Shown: piece by piece, positions 27,205 to 36,034 of the stretch
Numbering within the stretch: position 1 is the stretch's first letter
Layout: every line of letters starts with the position of its first letter
Source of the DNA: Paenibacillus arenilitoris
GTDB taxonomy: Bacteria > Bacillota > Bacilli > Paenibacillales > Paenibacillaceae
Length of the DNA: 64,000 nt
Assembly: GCF_014705655.1 (NCBI RefSeq)
Contig: NZ_JACXIY010000003.1
Span: forward strand, 124,001 to 188,000
Direction: 5' to 3'
Program-made: the position numbers and the translations under genes
Notes under the pieces: model-generated
The model's input: only the letters and a program-made list of their open reading frames with translations
Told to the model about the DNA's origin: nothing
Databases searched by the model: none

Positions 27205-30111
27205 CTACCCCCTAATCAAAGTCGATTCGACCGGTTTGCCGTTCAAAGCGGTCGAAATAATCCATTTTTGTTCCGCGGCGTGCACTTCTTGATGGCCGCT
27301 CGCCGTACTCGAACGGTCGGGTCTGCCTACATAACGAACCGCCGCCTTCTTAGGCGCTAGCGCGCGAAGGCGCGGCTCCATGAAGAACCAGGAGCCCATG
27401 TTCTTCGGCTCTTCCTGTACCCATACGATCTCTTCCAGCTTGTCGAACTGCTTCACGATGCGCTCGACTTCGGCATGCGGGAACGGATACAGCTGCTCGA
27501 CCCTCGCTACGCGGAGCCATTCGTAATCTTCCGCGTTCGAGGACGCCAGCGCCTCGTCGATATCGATCGCCATCTTGCCCGTAGCCAGGATCAGGCGCTT
27601 TACTTTATCCTTCCGCTCCTTCGGCTCGGTCAGGCTGAATTGCGGCAGCACGGGCTTGAAGGAGCCTTCGCTGAATTCTACGCCGTGCGAAGCGACGCGC
27701 GGATTGCGGATCAGGCTCTTAGGCGCCATCAGCACGAGCGGACGGGCATGCTCCGTGCCGAGGATCGACGCCTGCTTGCGGAGCAGGTGGAAATATTGCG
27801 CGGACGAGGTCAAGTTCGCGACCGTCCAGTTGTTGTCCGCCGATAGCTGCAGGAAGCGCTCCAATCTCGCGCTGGAATGCTCCGGCCCTTGGCCTTCGTA
27901 CCCGTGCGGCAGCAGGATGACGATGCCCGACTTCTGCGACCACTTCGCGCGGCCGGCCGAAATGAACTGGTCGAAGATGACCTGCGCCACGTTGGCGAAA
28001 TCGCCGTACTGCGCCTCCCAGATGACGAACGTCTCCGGCGCGAACACGTTGTAGCCGTATTCGAAGCCGAGAACGGCGGTCTCCGACAGCGGGCTGTTAT
28101 GGACAGCGAAGGAGGCCTTCGCCTGCGGCAGCATGTGCAGCGGCGAAAATTTCTTGGCGTTGGCATAATCGTTCAGCATGATATGGCGATGCGCGAACGT
28201 GCCGCGCTCGGAATCCTGGCCGCTGAGCCTGATCGGGGTGCCGTCGGCCAGAATCGTCGCGAACGCCAGCGTCTCCGCATGCGCCCAGTCCACCTTCTCG
28301 CCGTCGCCAAGCGCCGTAGCCCTGCGCTGCAGAATGCGCTGCAGCTTGGAATATTCCGTGAAGCCTTCCGGACGGTTAAGCAGCTCGAGATTGATCTCGC
28401 GCAGCGTCTCGAGAGGAACCGCCGTGCGGGATTCCTCCGTCTCCGGAGCGATCTGCCCGTGCTCGGCGCGGACGTGCTGCTCGCCCTCCTTCGCTTTCAT
28501 CGCGTCGTAAGCGGCTTGAAGCTTGCCGTTCGTGCGCTGGCGCAGCTCCTCGATCTGCTCGTCCGTAGCCGCCCTCGCTCCTTTAAGCTGCTCGGCGTAA
28601 AGCGTCGCCACCGTCGGATGATTGCGAACCTTCGCGTACATGAGCGGCTGCGTCACGTCCGGATCGTCCATTTCGTTGTGGCCGAAGCGGCGGTAGCCGA
28701 TCAGGTCGATGACGAAGCCCTTGTTGAAGCGAAGCCGGTATTCGCAAGCGAGACGTACGGCCGCGAGACAAGCTTCCGGCTCGTCGGCGTTGACGTGGAC
28801 GATCGGAAGGTCGAAGCCTTTGGCCAGGTCGCTCGCGTAGTGCGTCGAACGGGAATCGACGCTATTCGTCGTGAAGCCGAGACGGTTGTTGGCGATAATG
28901 TGAATCGTGCCGCCGTTGCGATAGCCCTGCAGCTTATTGAAGTTAAGCGTCTCGGCCACGATGCCTTCGCCGATGAACGCCGCGTCGCCGTGAATGCAGA
29001 TCGTAACGGCTTTCGCCAAATCCTGCTCCGGCATGCCCGGCTTCGTCCGGTCCTCCTGCGCGGCGCGGGTGAAGCCCTCGACGACCGGATTGACGAATTC
29101 AAGATGGCTCGGGTTGTTCGCGAGCGTTAGGCGCGCGCGAACGGTTTCGCCTTCCTTCACGGCGCGGTCGGCGCCGAGGTGGTACTTCACGTCGCCCGTC
29201 CAGCCGTAGTTGATGCCCATGGAGCCTTCCGACGGGATCAGCTCTTTGTTCGGCGCGTGATGGAACTCGGAGAAAATTTTCTCGTACGGCTTGCCAAGAA
29301 CATGCGTCAGCACGTTCAAACGGCCGCGATGCGCCATCCCCATGAGGATGTGGCTCGCCCCGTCATGCGCGACGGCGCGGACGATTTCGTCCAGTACCGG
29401 CACCAGCATGTCGACGCCTTCGATGGAGAAGCGCTTCTGCCCGACGAACGTGCGATGGAGGAAATTTTCGAAAAATTCGACTTCCATGAGCCGCTCAAGC
29501 AGCGCGGTGCGCTCCCTTGCCGACAGCGGCGCGGGGAAGGAGCCCGATTCCGCCTGCTTTTGCAGCCAGTTGCGTTCGTTCTCGTCATGGATATGGGTAA
29601 ATTCATAAGCGGCGGAACGGGAATAAATTTCCCTCAGCCTTGCGATCGCGTCCCAGCCGTTGCTTACGGATGCAGGCGCGTTATCCCAAATAAGCGACGC
29701 CGGAATCGACGCCAGATCGGCCTGCGTAAGGCCGAAGGTTTCCGGTTCGAGCAGCTTCGTATCGGATGGCTGGCTTAAGCCGAGCGGATCGATATCCGCG
29801 GCTAAATGGCCGTATCTGCGAATGTTCAGCATAAGCTGATGCGCAGCCACGACCTTCTTCAACATATTCGAATCGATTGGACCCGGCGCGGCGGCTTCCG
29901 TCCTCCGCTCGCGCGATTGGACCGCCGTGCCTGCAGCCGCTCCAAGCTCCGCCGCAGGAGGTGCGCCGAACCGGACAAACAGTTCGCGCAGCGAAGTTTC
30001 GACCGATTCCGGCTCGGCCAGGAAACGTTCGTATTGCTCCTGCACATACCCAAGGTTGGGGCCGTAGTAGCTTTGCCAAGGCGAATAGTTTCGCTCATCA
30101 TGGATGCTCAT
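27205..30111 (-). CDS. odhA: 2-oxoglutarate dehydrogenase E1 component
   Basis: A 968-residue thiamine-diphosphate enzyme that decarboxylates 2-oxoglutarate and succinylates the lipoyl group of OdhB. Seen are [40 protein letters not shown], the ThDP region [17 protein letters not shown] and [20 protein letters not shown], and the transketolase-like C-terminal part ([20 protein letters not shown]). Length matches the family (about 940-960). The ATG at 30111 is the likely start; a GTG at 30126 is too close to the GAGGGTGG site. A TATAAT lies upstream on the minus strand near 30246, without a convincing -35. The gap 30112-30287 shows nothing else. Confidence 0.97.
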   Translation of the reverse strand: MSIHDERNYSPWQSYYGPNLGYVQEQYERFLAEPESVETSLRELFVRFGAPPAAELGAAAGTAVQSRERRTEAAAPGPIDSNMLKKVVAAHQLMLNIRRYGHLAADIDPLGLSQPSDTKLLEPETFGLTQADLASIPASLIWDNAPASVSNGWDAIARLREIYSRSAAYEFTHIHDENERNWLQKQAESGSFPAPLSARERTALLERLMEVEFFENFLHRTFVGQKRFSIEGVDMLVPVLDEIVRAVAHDGASHILMGMAHRGRLNVLTHVLGKPYEKIFSEFHHAPNKELIPSEGSMGINYGWTGDVKYHLGADRAVKEGETVRARLTLANNPSHLEFVNPVVEGFTRAAQEDRTKPGMPEQDLAKAVTICIHGDAAFIGEGIVAETLNFNKLQGYRNGGTIHIIANNRLGFTTNSVDSRSTHYASDLAKGFDLPIVHVNADEPEACLAAVRLACEYRLRFNKGFVIDLIGYRRFGHNEMDDPDVTQPLMYAKVRNHPTVATLYAEQLKGARAATDEQIEELRQRTNGKLQAAYDAMKAKEGEQHVRAEHGQIAPETEESRTAVPLETLREINLELLNRPEGFTEYSKLQRILQRRATALGDGEKVDWAHAETLAFATILADGTPIRLSGQDSERGTFAHRHIMLNDYANAKKFSPLHMLPQAKASFAVHNSPLSETAVLGFEYGYNVFAPETFVIWEAQYGDFANVAQVIFDQFISAGRAKWSQKSGIVILLPHGYEGQGPEHSSARLERFLQLSADNNWTVANLTSSAQYFHLLRKQASILGTEHARPLVLMAPKSLIRNPRVASHGVEFSEGSFKPVLPQFSLTEPKERKDKVKRLILATGKMAIDIDEALASSNAEDYEWLRVARVEQLYPFPHAEVERIVKQFDKLEEIVWVQEEPKNMGSWFFMEPRLRALAPKKAAVRYVGRPDRSSTASGHQEVHAAEQKWIISTALNGKPVESTLIRG

Positions 30112-30287
30112 TGCAGAAAATTCCACCCTCTCTATTCATTGCAATCCTATTATTTTCTAAGGCGAACACGACCATACATGCCGCCGGCTTACATTTCCGC
30201 GATCGCAGGCGCTTCCGCTTGCTCCAGCCCGTGAAATATAAAAAATTATAATGAGAAACCGAATAATTTCTTATAGCGGAATGCAAA

Positions 30288-30337
30288 AAGAAGAAGCACA
30301 GCGCTGCGGAAATGGCACAGTTCTGTAACTTCTTCTT
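30288..30337 (-). terminator. Intrinsic terminator of the acetyl esterase gene
   Basis: AAGAAGAAG and CTTCTTCTT form a perfect 9-bp outer stem (30288-30296 with 30329-30337), and inner CAG/CTG pairs extend it. The minus strand continues TTTTTGC. Confidence 0.75.
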
Positions 30338-30457
30338 ATTTTAGTACATCCAACGCTTGCCTTCCATAATCATCTTGGCATCGATTTCATCCATTTGAAG
30401 CATTGATTTCCGTTCTCGGGCGCAACTTCCGAGATCGATCGCGTTCCCTTCCTTCCT

Positions 30458-31432
30458 TTAAACAAGCCCGAACGCCTCCCGCAAAAACGCATACGCCTGA
30501 GACGTTTGGAATTCGCTAACCTCATGTCCCGAATACGGATAATCGTTGATCCGCTTCCCGGAACGAATCCGGTTATACACGGCGTACACGGTCTCTGGCA
30601 GGCAGACCGTATCCTTCCAGCCGACGGACATGAGGACGGGGGCCTCGATGCGCTCCGCCAGATTCAGCAGATCGAAATGCGCGATCGTTTCCATCACGGC
30701 GTTCAAGCGGTCCGGATAACGCTTGACGTAGGCTGCGATCTCGCTAAGCGAGCTGCCGGAATGAAGGACGCCGTGGTCCATGTGGCACATGTTCGGAATG
30801 TCGGCCACGACCGCGCCGACCTTCGGATTTAGCGCGGCCGCCAGCAAGGACAGCCCGCCTCCCTGGCTCGCGCCGACCGTCGCAATGCGCGAGGCGTCGA
30901 TCTCCGGCTGCCGCGCCGCCGCATCGACGGCCCGCACGGCGTCCATCGTGATCGCCAGATAATAGCTGTTCTCGATGTCGGTAATGCCCCGCGATACCCA
31001 GCCCTTGACCGAGCCCGAAGACTCGGTCAGCAGGCTGCCGGTCTCGCCGCCTTGCCCGCGCGCGTCGACGGCGAGCACCGCGAAGCCTTGCAGCAGCCAG
31101 CCGGCATACCGCTCGGGATTTCCTCTGTCGCCGGTGTAGCCGGGGAACGTCACGACGCACGGCTTCTGACCCCCGTCCTCTCCGAAGAAATCGGGGATCA
31201 GCAGCCAGCAGCGGATCGGCGTATCGTCATGGCCGGCGAACGTCAGCCTCTCCGCGCGGACGGACTTGAACGGCGTCGCCGCGGGCTCCCTTCTCACGTC
31301 GAGCGGCTTGCGCCCGTGCTTCTCCAGCGCGCCGCTCCAAAACAGGTCCAGCTTGTCCTTGTCGATCGTCGCGGGCGGATTGCAGGCAAGCAATTCGTTT
31401 CTTCTTCGATCCGTTGCATACACGGTTTCCAT
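30458..31432 (-). CDS. Acetyl xylan esterase / cephalosporin-C deacetylase family (AXE1)
   Basis: A 324-residue alpha/beta hydrolase of carbohydrate esterase family 7. It has the oxyanion and RGQ motifs (AVDARGQGGETG), the nucleophile Ser in VGASQGGGLSLLAA, the acid Asp in MSVGWKDTVCLPETV, and the catalytic His in YPYSGHEV. These enzymes remove acetyl groups from xylooligosaccharides and other small esters in the cytoplasm. The first in-frame ATG (31432) abuts its GAGGA site; the GTG at 31423 would have a better spacing and may be the true start. It is monocistronic and divergent from the rlmA leader. Confidence 0.92.
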   Translation of the reverse strand: METVYATDRRRNELLACNPPATIDKDKLDLFWSGALEKHGRKPLDVRREPAATPFKSVRAERLTFAGHDDTPIRCWLLIPDFFGEDGGQKPCVVTFPGYTGDRGNPERYAGWLLQGFAVLAVDARGQGGETGSLLTESSGSVKGWVSRGITDIENSYYLAITMDAVRAVDAAARQPEIDASRIATVGASQGGGLSLLAAALNPKVGAVVADIPNMCHMDHGVLHSGSSLSEIAAYVKRYPDRLNAVMETIAHFDLLNLAERIEAPVLMSVGWKDTVCLPETVYAVYNRIRSGKRINDYPYSGHEVSEFQTSQAYAFLREAFGLV

Positions 31433-31543
31433 TCCTCATTTCGTTTGGCTTCCTATTCCGATTTTCTTCGATAACGGCGTGACCGATTCCTGCTTGTCCG
31501 CGGCACGGGCGGAAGATTGTGTCAATCGTGCCCGTTCTTTCAT

Positions 31544-31573
31544 TTGCGGACTGCCCGGTCCGAATGCTACAAT
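31544..31573 (+). promoter_or_regulatory. Promoter of the rlmA leader
   Basis: TTGCGG (31544-31549) and TACAAT (31568-31573) are 18 bp apart. Transcription should start near 31580, giving a 5' leader of about 280 nt before rlmA. Confidence 0.7.
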
Positions 31574-31611
31574 AAGCAATGAATTTGCAAAGGTTTGGAG
31601 GATTAGAAAAA

Positions 31612-31656
31612 ATGGTGTTTTTTATCAGACTTCGTTTCCCGGCTTTGAACAAGTAA
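31612..31656 (+). CDS. Macrolide-sensing leader peptide of the ErmD/ErmK type (RLR class)
   Basis: A 14-codon ORF reads MVFFIRLRFPALNK and ends with TAA. GGAGG (31597-31601) lies 10 bases before its ATG, an excellent ribosome site. The ErmDL leader peptide, known from the literature, is MTHSMRLRFPTLNQ: the same length and identical from R6 to P10, then x-L-N. In ErmDL the ribosome stalls at the RLR segment when a macrolide or ketolide sits in the exit tunnel. The gene downstream here is rlmA, also an rRNA methyltransferase involving the macrolide-binding tunnel. Too short to be found by ordinary gene calling. Function as a drug sensor is inferred from the close match and the surrounding hairpins. 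Confidence 0.85.
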   Translation: MVFFIRLRFPALNK

Positions 31657-31851
31657 TTTCATACGTTCAAAGGCTCTGCTCGCGAATCGCGAAGTAAGGC
31701 AAACGGGATCGGTCTGCCCATTTTTCATCCTCTGGTTTTCGGCGATAGACGATTCTCGGCTTCATTCCGGCCCCTGAAGGGCCGCGGGATGGAGCTGTTT
31801 CCTTTTCCTTCGGATCGCGGGCAATCGGCCCGTGTTTTTTAAGTCCGAAGG
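31643..31851 (+). promoter_or_regulatory. rlmA: Attenuator and ribosome-site-sequestering region of rlmA
   Basis: Four structures follow the leader peptide. First, CTTTGAAC (31643-31650) pairs with GTTCAAAG (31665-31672); this covers the last codons of the peptide, so a ribosome stalled at RLR would open it. Second, a GC-only hairpin CGGCCC / GGGCCG lies at 31768-31784. Third, CGGGC-AATCG-GCCCG (31818-31832) runs into TTTTTT (31835-31840), an intrinsic terminator. Fourth, CCTTCGG (31807-31813) pairs with CCGAAGG (31845-31851), burying the rlmA Shine-Dalgarno AAGGGAG. A segment near 31702-31718 can pair with the terminator and may act as antiterminator. Both transcription and translation could be controlled; which dominates cannot be told. 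Confidence 0.72.
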
Positions 31852-31861
31852 GAGAAACGAC

Positions 31862-32728
31862 ATGTCCGATAAAAAAATGAACGAACGCCTTCCGCTGGAG
31901 CGCGCAACCTTCTACAAGTGCCCGCATTGCGGGGACGCGATGGAGGCGGCCGATGATTCCAGCCTGAAATGCGTCCGCAAACGCCATAGCTTCGACAAGG
32001 CGAAGCACGGCTACTACAACCTGATGCCTCGTCCTGCAAGCAGCCCCTACAAAAAACAATTGTTCGACGCCCGGCACCGCGCGATCGCCTGCGGCAGCCT
32101 GTACGCGCCCGTACACGCGGCGATCGCGGGCGCGATCGAGCGGCATGCCGGCTCCGATGCGGTTACGATCCTGGACGCCGGCTGCGGCGAAGGGTCGCAT
32201 CTTCATCGAATCCGCGGCATGTGCAAGGGCAAGGAAATAACGGGAATCGGGCTCGATATCGCGAAGGATGGCATTGCCATGGCGGCCAAACGGTACAATA
32301 ACGCGGCCTGGATCGTTGGCGATCTCGCCCAGGCGCCGTTGCAGGACAAGACGGCCGACGTCATCCTTACGATGCTGTCCCCTTCCAACTACGCGGAGTT
32401 CAAAAGGCTGTTAAAGGAGCGCGGCCTCGTCATTAAAGCAATACCCCGTCCCGGTTATTTGGTCGAGCTGCGGGAAGCGCTGTACGGCAATAGCGCGAAC
32501 GAGCCCCCTGGAAACGATCGGGGGGCGGCGCTCTTCATGGAGCATTTCCGTTTGCTTGAGTCGTACCCGTTAACCTATGTTAACAAGCTAAGCGGGCAGA
32601 TGCTTCGCGACGTTGCCGCGATGACGCCGCTGGCCTGGTCGGCGGACCGCGAGGCGATCGACGCGTTCGCGGACCGGGAATCCGCGGAGATCACGATCGA
32701 CCTGGAAATCTTAGTCGGACGACAATAA
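31862..32728 (+). CDS. rlmA: 23S rRNA (guanine-N1)-methyltransferase, RlmA family
   Basis: A 288-residue methyltransferase. The N-terminal zinc-binding domain reads YKCPHCGDAM, then LKCVRKRHSFDKAKHGYYNL, as in E. coli RlmA and Streptomyces TlrB. The SAM-binding motif is ILDAGCGEGSH, and ILTMLSPSNYAEFKRLL is the family-specific PSNxxEF segment. The family methylates G745 (RlmA-I) or G748 (RlmA-II, as TlrB) of 23S rRNA at N1, in the loop beside the macrolide tunnel; Gram-positive members modify G748. The ATG at 31862 follows AAGGGAG. Its 280-nt leader encodes an ErmDL-like peptide, so it is probably induced by macrolides. A hairpin terminator follows. Confidence 0.92.
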   Translation: MSDKKMNERLPLERATFYKCPHCGDAMEAADDSSLKCVRKRHSFDKAKHGYYNLMPRPASSPYKKQLFDARHRAIACGSLYAPVHAAIAGAIERHAGSDAVTILDAGCGEGSHLHRIRGMCKGKEITGIGLDIAKDGIAMAAKRYNNAAWIVGDLAQAPLQDKTADVILTMLSPSNYAEFKRLLKERGLVIKAIPRPGYLVELREALYGNSANEPPGNDRGAALFMEHFRLLESYPLTYVNKLSGQMLRDVAAMTPLAWSADREAIDAFADRESAEITIDLEILVGRQ

Positions 32729-32737
32729 GCGGACAGA

Positions 32738-32779
32738 CGGCAGCTTCAAGATGCGTTTGCGTCCCGAAGCTGCCGATTT
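32738..32779 (+). terminator. Hairpin terminator after rlmA
   Basis: CGGCAGCTTC (32738-32747) and GAAGCTGCCG (32766-32775) form a perfect 10-bp stem followed by ATTTT. It also separates rlmA from the convergent pepA gene. Confidence 0.8.
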
Positions 32780-32799
32780 TCGCGTTTATACCGTTTTTC

Positions 32800-34329
32800 T
32801 CAGCCTTGCTTATCCCGTACGATCAGTTCGACCAGCGTCCGCACCATTACGCCGGTTGCCCCCTTCGGCTCCCAGCCTCTGCCCGACTCCAGCCAAGCCG
32901 TCCCTCCTATATCCAAATGCACCCAAGGCAGCCCCTCGGCAAAATGGCCGATAAACAGTCCGCCGGTAATCGCCCCGGCGTATCTCCCGCCTCCGTTCTT
33001 CAGATCGGCCGCGCCACTCCTCAGCTGCTTCTTGAACTCCGGATACGCCGGCAGCTGCCAGATCCGCTCGCCGGCCCGTTCCGAGGCGCTTAGCACCTGC
33101 CCGAGCAAGCCTTCGTCATTCGTAACCGCGCCCGTCGCCTCGGCACCGAGCGCCGCCATCACGTTGCCGGTCAGCGTGGCGACGTCGACCAGCTTCGTCG
33201 CGCCTCTCGTGATCGCCGTCGTCAATCCGTCCGCCAGGACAAGCCGGCCTTCCGCGTCCGTATTGACGATCTCGACCGTATGGCCGCTCATCATGCGGAG
33301 CACGTCGCCCGGCTTGAACGCACGGTCGGACGGCATATTTTCCGCGGTCGGCACGACCGCGATCACGTTGACGGACGGCTTCAGCTCGGCGATGACGCGG
33401 ATCGCGCCAAGCACCGCCGCCGCGCCGCCCATATCCGAAATCATCTCCTCCATGCCGGCCGCCCGCTTCAGGGAGATGCCGCCGGTATCGAACGTTATCC
33501 CTTTGCCGATCAGTCCCCACGCTTCGTCGCTATTCTCGTCGCCTTTGTAATGGATGACGATCATCCGCGGCGGGTTAATGCTGCCTTGGCCAACGGCGAG
33601 CAGTCCCCCCATCCGCTGATCGGCGGCACTCCACTCGTCGATCACTTCGATCTCGAGATCGTGCTCGCGGGCAAGCTCCTCCGCGTGGAACGCGAGCCGC
33701 TCCGGCGTAAGGTCGTTGCCCGGCAGGTTCGTCAGATCGCGCGCGTAGCCCACGCCCTCCGCCCGCAGCTTGCCGGACGCGATTCCCCGCTCCCACAAGG
33801 CCGCGTCCGAAGCCGCTCCCGCAGCGCCCTGCGGAACGAACGCGACGTCCCGCAGCGCGAACCGCTCGCTCGGCTCGCGCTTCAGCGACTGACGCGTATG
33901 CAGCGCGAGCAGCATGCCTTCGGTCAGCGCAGCTGCTGCCCGCTCAACGCCGATCGCGGCGGCCGCCTCCAGCAGCGAATCGGGCAGCAGCACCTGGATG
34001 ACGGCCGCCTTCAGCTTCTTCGCCGCATTCGCCGCCGATGCGGCCGCAAGGCGCAGCCCCGTCGCGCCGCCTTCCGCGTCGAAGCCGGCGAATACGATAT
34101 GCGGCGCGGGGTAGAGACCGAGCGTCGGGATAATTTCGGTCTGCTCCGCCTCCGCCTTGAACAAGCCTTTGGCGTGCAACCCCCGGATCGCTTCGTCGAT
34201 CTGGGGCTGCACGATCGGATTGGCTGCGCCTTCCCGCTTGGAGAGCTCCTCCTTGCCGATGAACCGGATAACCGCGTCGGCGGCCGCTTGATCGGCGCTT
34301 CTCGCGCCGTATGTGAATGTCGCACTCAT
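32800..34329 (-). CDS. pepA: Leucyl aminopeptidase (M17 family)
   Basis: A 509-residue cytosolic dinuclear metallopeptidase. The N-terminal about 170 residues form the hexamer-stabilising domain. The C-terminal part holds the signature NTDAEGRL, with metal ligands in IGKGITFDTGGISLK (Lys and Asp) and in DMGGAAAVLGAIRV. WVHLDIGGTAW near the end is also typical. It removes N-terminal residues from peptides in protein turnover. The ATG at 34329 has GAGG nine bases upstream; a TTG three codons earlier is too close. The gene is single, with no terminator visible immediately upstream. Confidence 0.95.
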   Translation of the reverse strand: MSATFTYGARSADQAAADAVIRFIGKEELSKREGAANPIVQPQIDEAIRGLHAKGLFKAEAEQTEIIPTLGLYPAPHIVFAGFDAEGGATGLRLAAASAANAAKKLKAAVIQVLLPDSLLEAAAAIGVERAAAALTEGMLLALHTRQSLKREPSERFALRDVAFVPQGAAGAASDAALWERGIASGKLRAEGVGYARDLTNLPGNDLTPERLAFHAEELAREHDLEIEVIDEWSAADQRMGGLLAVGQGSINPPRMIVIHYKGDENSDEAWGLIGKGITFDTGGISLKRAAGMEEMISDMGGAAAVLGAIRVIAELKPSVNVIAVVPTAENMPSDRAFKPGDVLRMMSGHTVEIVNTDAEGRLVLADGLTTAITRGATKLVDVATLTGNVMAALGAEATGAVTNDEGLLGQVLSASERAGERIWQLPAYPEFKKQLRSGAADLKNGGGRYAGAITGGLFIGHFAEGLPWVHLDIGGTAWLESGRGWEPKGATGVMVRTLVELIVRDKQG

Positions 34330-34390
34330 AGGATTCAACCTCGCTTCCGATAGGGATGAACTTCAATTGGTGCGGATTGCTAATAAATAA

Positions 34391-34428
34391 AAGAGACTGC
34401 CAAAGCCGAATTGGCTTTGCAGTCTTAA
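34391..34428 (-). terminator. Intrinsic terminator of the second kinase gene
   Basis: AGACTGC(A)AAGCC pairs with GGCTTTGGCAGTCT on the minus strand (34394-34425), followed by CTTTTATTT. One base bulges. Confidence 0.85.
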
Positions 34429-34438
34429 CGATGCGTAT

Positions 34439-35815
34439 TCATTCGGCCAGAGGCAAATAAATGATAAACTCCGTCCCGATGCCCGCCTGGCTATCCACGC
34501 GAATCGTGCCGTTATGGTTGCGGACGATCCGGTAGCTGACGGACAAGCCGAGCCCCGTTCCCTCCTGCTTCGTCGTGAAGAACGGATCGAACAGCCGGTT
34601 CATCGTCGCCTTGTCCATGCCCTTGCCGTTATCCCGAATGACGATCTCGGCGAACAAGCCGTCGCTGCGCGTAATGATTTCGATCAGCCCTCTTCGGTCG
34701 CCCTGCACTTCCTCGATCGCGTCGAGCGAGTTCTTGACGATGTTCAGGATGACCTGCTTGACCTGCTTCACATCGATCGAGACGACGTTGTCCGAGCTGT
34801 AAAACTCCGCCTTGATCTCGCAATTGCGCATGAGCGCTTCACTCTCGGTAAGCAGAACGACTTCCTTGATCAGGTGGTCGATCGGGATCAACTGCTTCAT
34901 CGGCGCCGACGGCTTCGACGAATTCAGAAATTCGTAGATGATATCGTTGGCCCGGTCGATCTCCGTCAAGATGATCCGCGCGTATTCCTCCTTGCCGACC
35001 TCGAGCAAATAAGGCCTGAGCAATTGAATAAAACCGCGAATGCTCGTGAGCGGATTGCGGATCTCGTGAGCAATGGCGGCAGCTATTTTGCCGAGCATCG
35101 CCAGCTTGTCGTTCTGCAGGGCGGTTTGCTCGATTTGTTTGTATTCCGATACGTCCTTCACGCTGAATAAAAAATCGCCGTCCAATTGATCGCCGTATGT
35201 AACCGTTACCAGAAGATGCTTGCCGTCTTTGTGCTGGAACTCATAGTACCGGCTGTGTCTTAAAAACATTTCCTTATAGAGGCGAAGAACGGTCCGTTTC
35301 GTGCTGCTTGCCAGCTGCGGATGTCTCAAAATTTCCCGAATGTTGCAGCCGATCAACGTTTTGCGGGGGATGTCCAGCAGCTTGGCCATCTGCACGTTAA
35401 TAAACGATAATATTCCGTCGCTGTCAAACAAAGCGATACCGCTGTCCATGTGCTGCAATACATTTTCGTACTTATTTTTGACCATTTCGAAGGAGCGGTT
35501 GGAACGAAACAGCATTTCTCGCATTTCGGTGAACTTCTGCTCGGAGGACTGCTCGGGCTGCAGCCTGAACCTGCAGGCTACCATGATTTCCATCAGAAAA
35601 ACGAAGGAGCGGTTATACAGCCGCAGCGCTTCGTCGGAATCGACATTCGCCACCAGGGACTGGATGCACTCCTCGTGTACCGCGATTATTTCTTCCGGAT
35701 TAATACCGTAAAACTCCTTTCCCAGCTCGTTGGCATGGAACAAGGACGCTTCCTTTCCACTTCGAATATACTCGGCAAGCGCCGGGAAATAGCGCTTTCG
35801 AATGGCATGCATCAT
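34439..35815 (-). CDS. PAS histidine kinase with an RsbU/RsbR-like N-terminal domain
   Basis: A 458-residue soluble kinase. Residues 1-80 (RKRYFPALAEYIRSGKEASL, then GINPEEIIAVHEECIQSLV) resemble the N-terminal helical domain of RsbU, the part that docks RsbT in the Bacillus stress cascade. A PAS domain follows at about 115-225. The HisKA box is AIAHEIRNPLTSIRGFIQLL, and the HATPase domain has VKQVILNIVKNSLDAIEE, DNGKGMD and GTGLGLSVSYRI. No membrane segments are present. The best start is ATG 35815 or the next ATG at 35812, both behind GGGGAGGAG. It resembles orphan sporulation kinases and may feed Spo0F. The RsbU-like domain suggests an extra stress input; that is inference. Confidence 0.87.
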   Translation of the reverse strand: MMHAIRKRYFPALAEYIRSGKEASLFHANELGKEFYGINPEEIIAVHEECIQSLVANVDSDEALRLYNRSFVFLMEIMVACRFRLQPEQSSEQKFTEMREMLFRSNRSFEMVKNKYENVLQHMDSGIALFDSDGILSFINVQMAKLLDIPRKTLIGCNIREILRHPQLASSTKRTVLRLYKEMFLRHSRYYEFQHKDGKHLLVTVTYGDQLDGDFLFSVKDVSEYKQIEQTALQNDKLAMLGKIAAAIAHEIRNPLTSIRGFIQLLRPYLLEVGKEEYARIILTEIDRANDIIYEFLNSSKPSAPMKQLIPIDHLIKEVVLLTESEALMRNCEIKAEFYSSDNVVSIDVKQVKQVILNIVKNSLDAIEEVQGDRRGLIEIITRSDGLFAEIVIRDNGKGMDKATMNRLFDPFFTTKQEGTGLGLSVSYRIVRNHNGTIRVDSQAGIGTEFIIYLPLAE

Positions 35816-36034
35816 GTACTCCTCCCCGGCAACATCTATGAACATCGGTAACAGCTAATACTAATGATAGGGGGAGTTTACAATCGCTGTCAATCGGAAA
35901 TACTGTCGAAATTTGTGCCGCGGATAGGCTTATAGACACCCCGGCGTCCAATCAGGACTACAGGCCCCCCGTTCAAAGATCGATTAGAATCCGCTTCTCT
36001 CTCCTATAGGCTAGAGTCCATCGGCCCTAATTTG

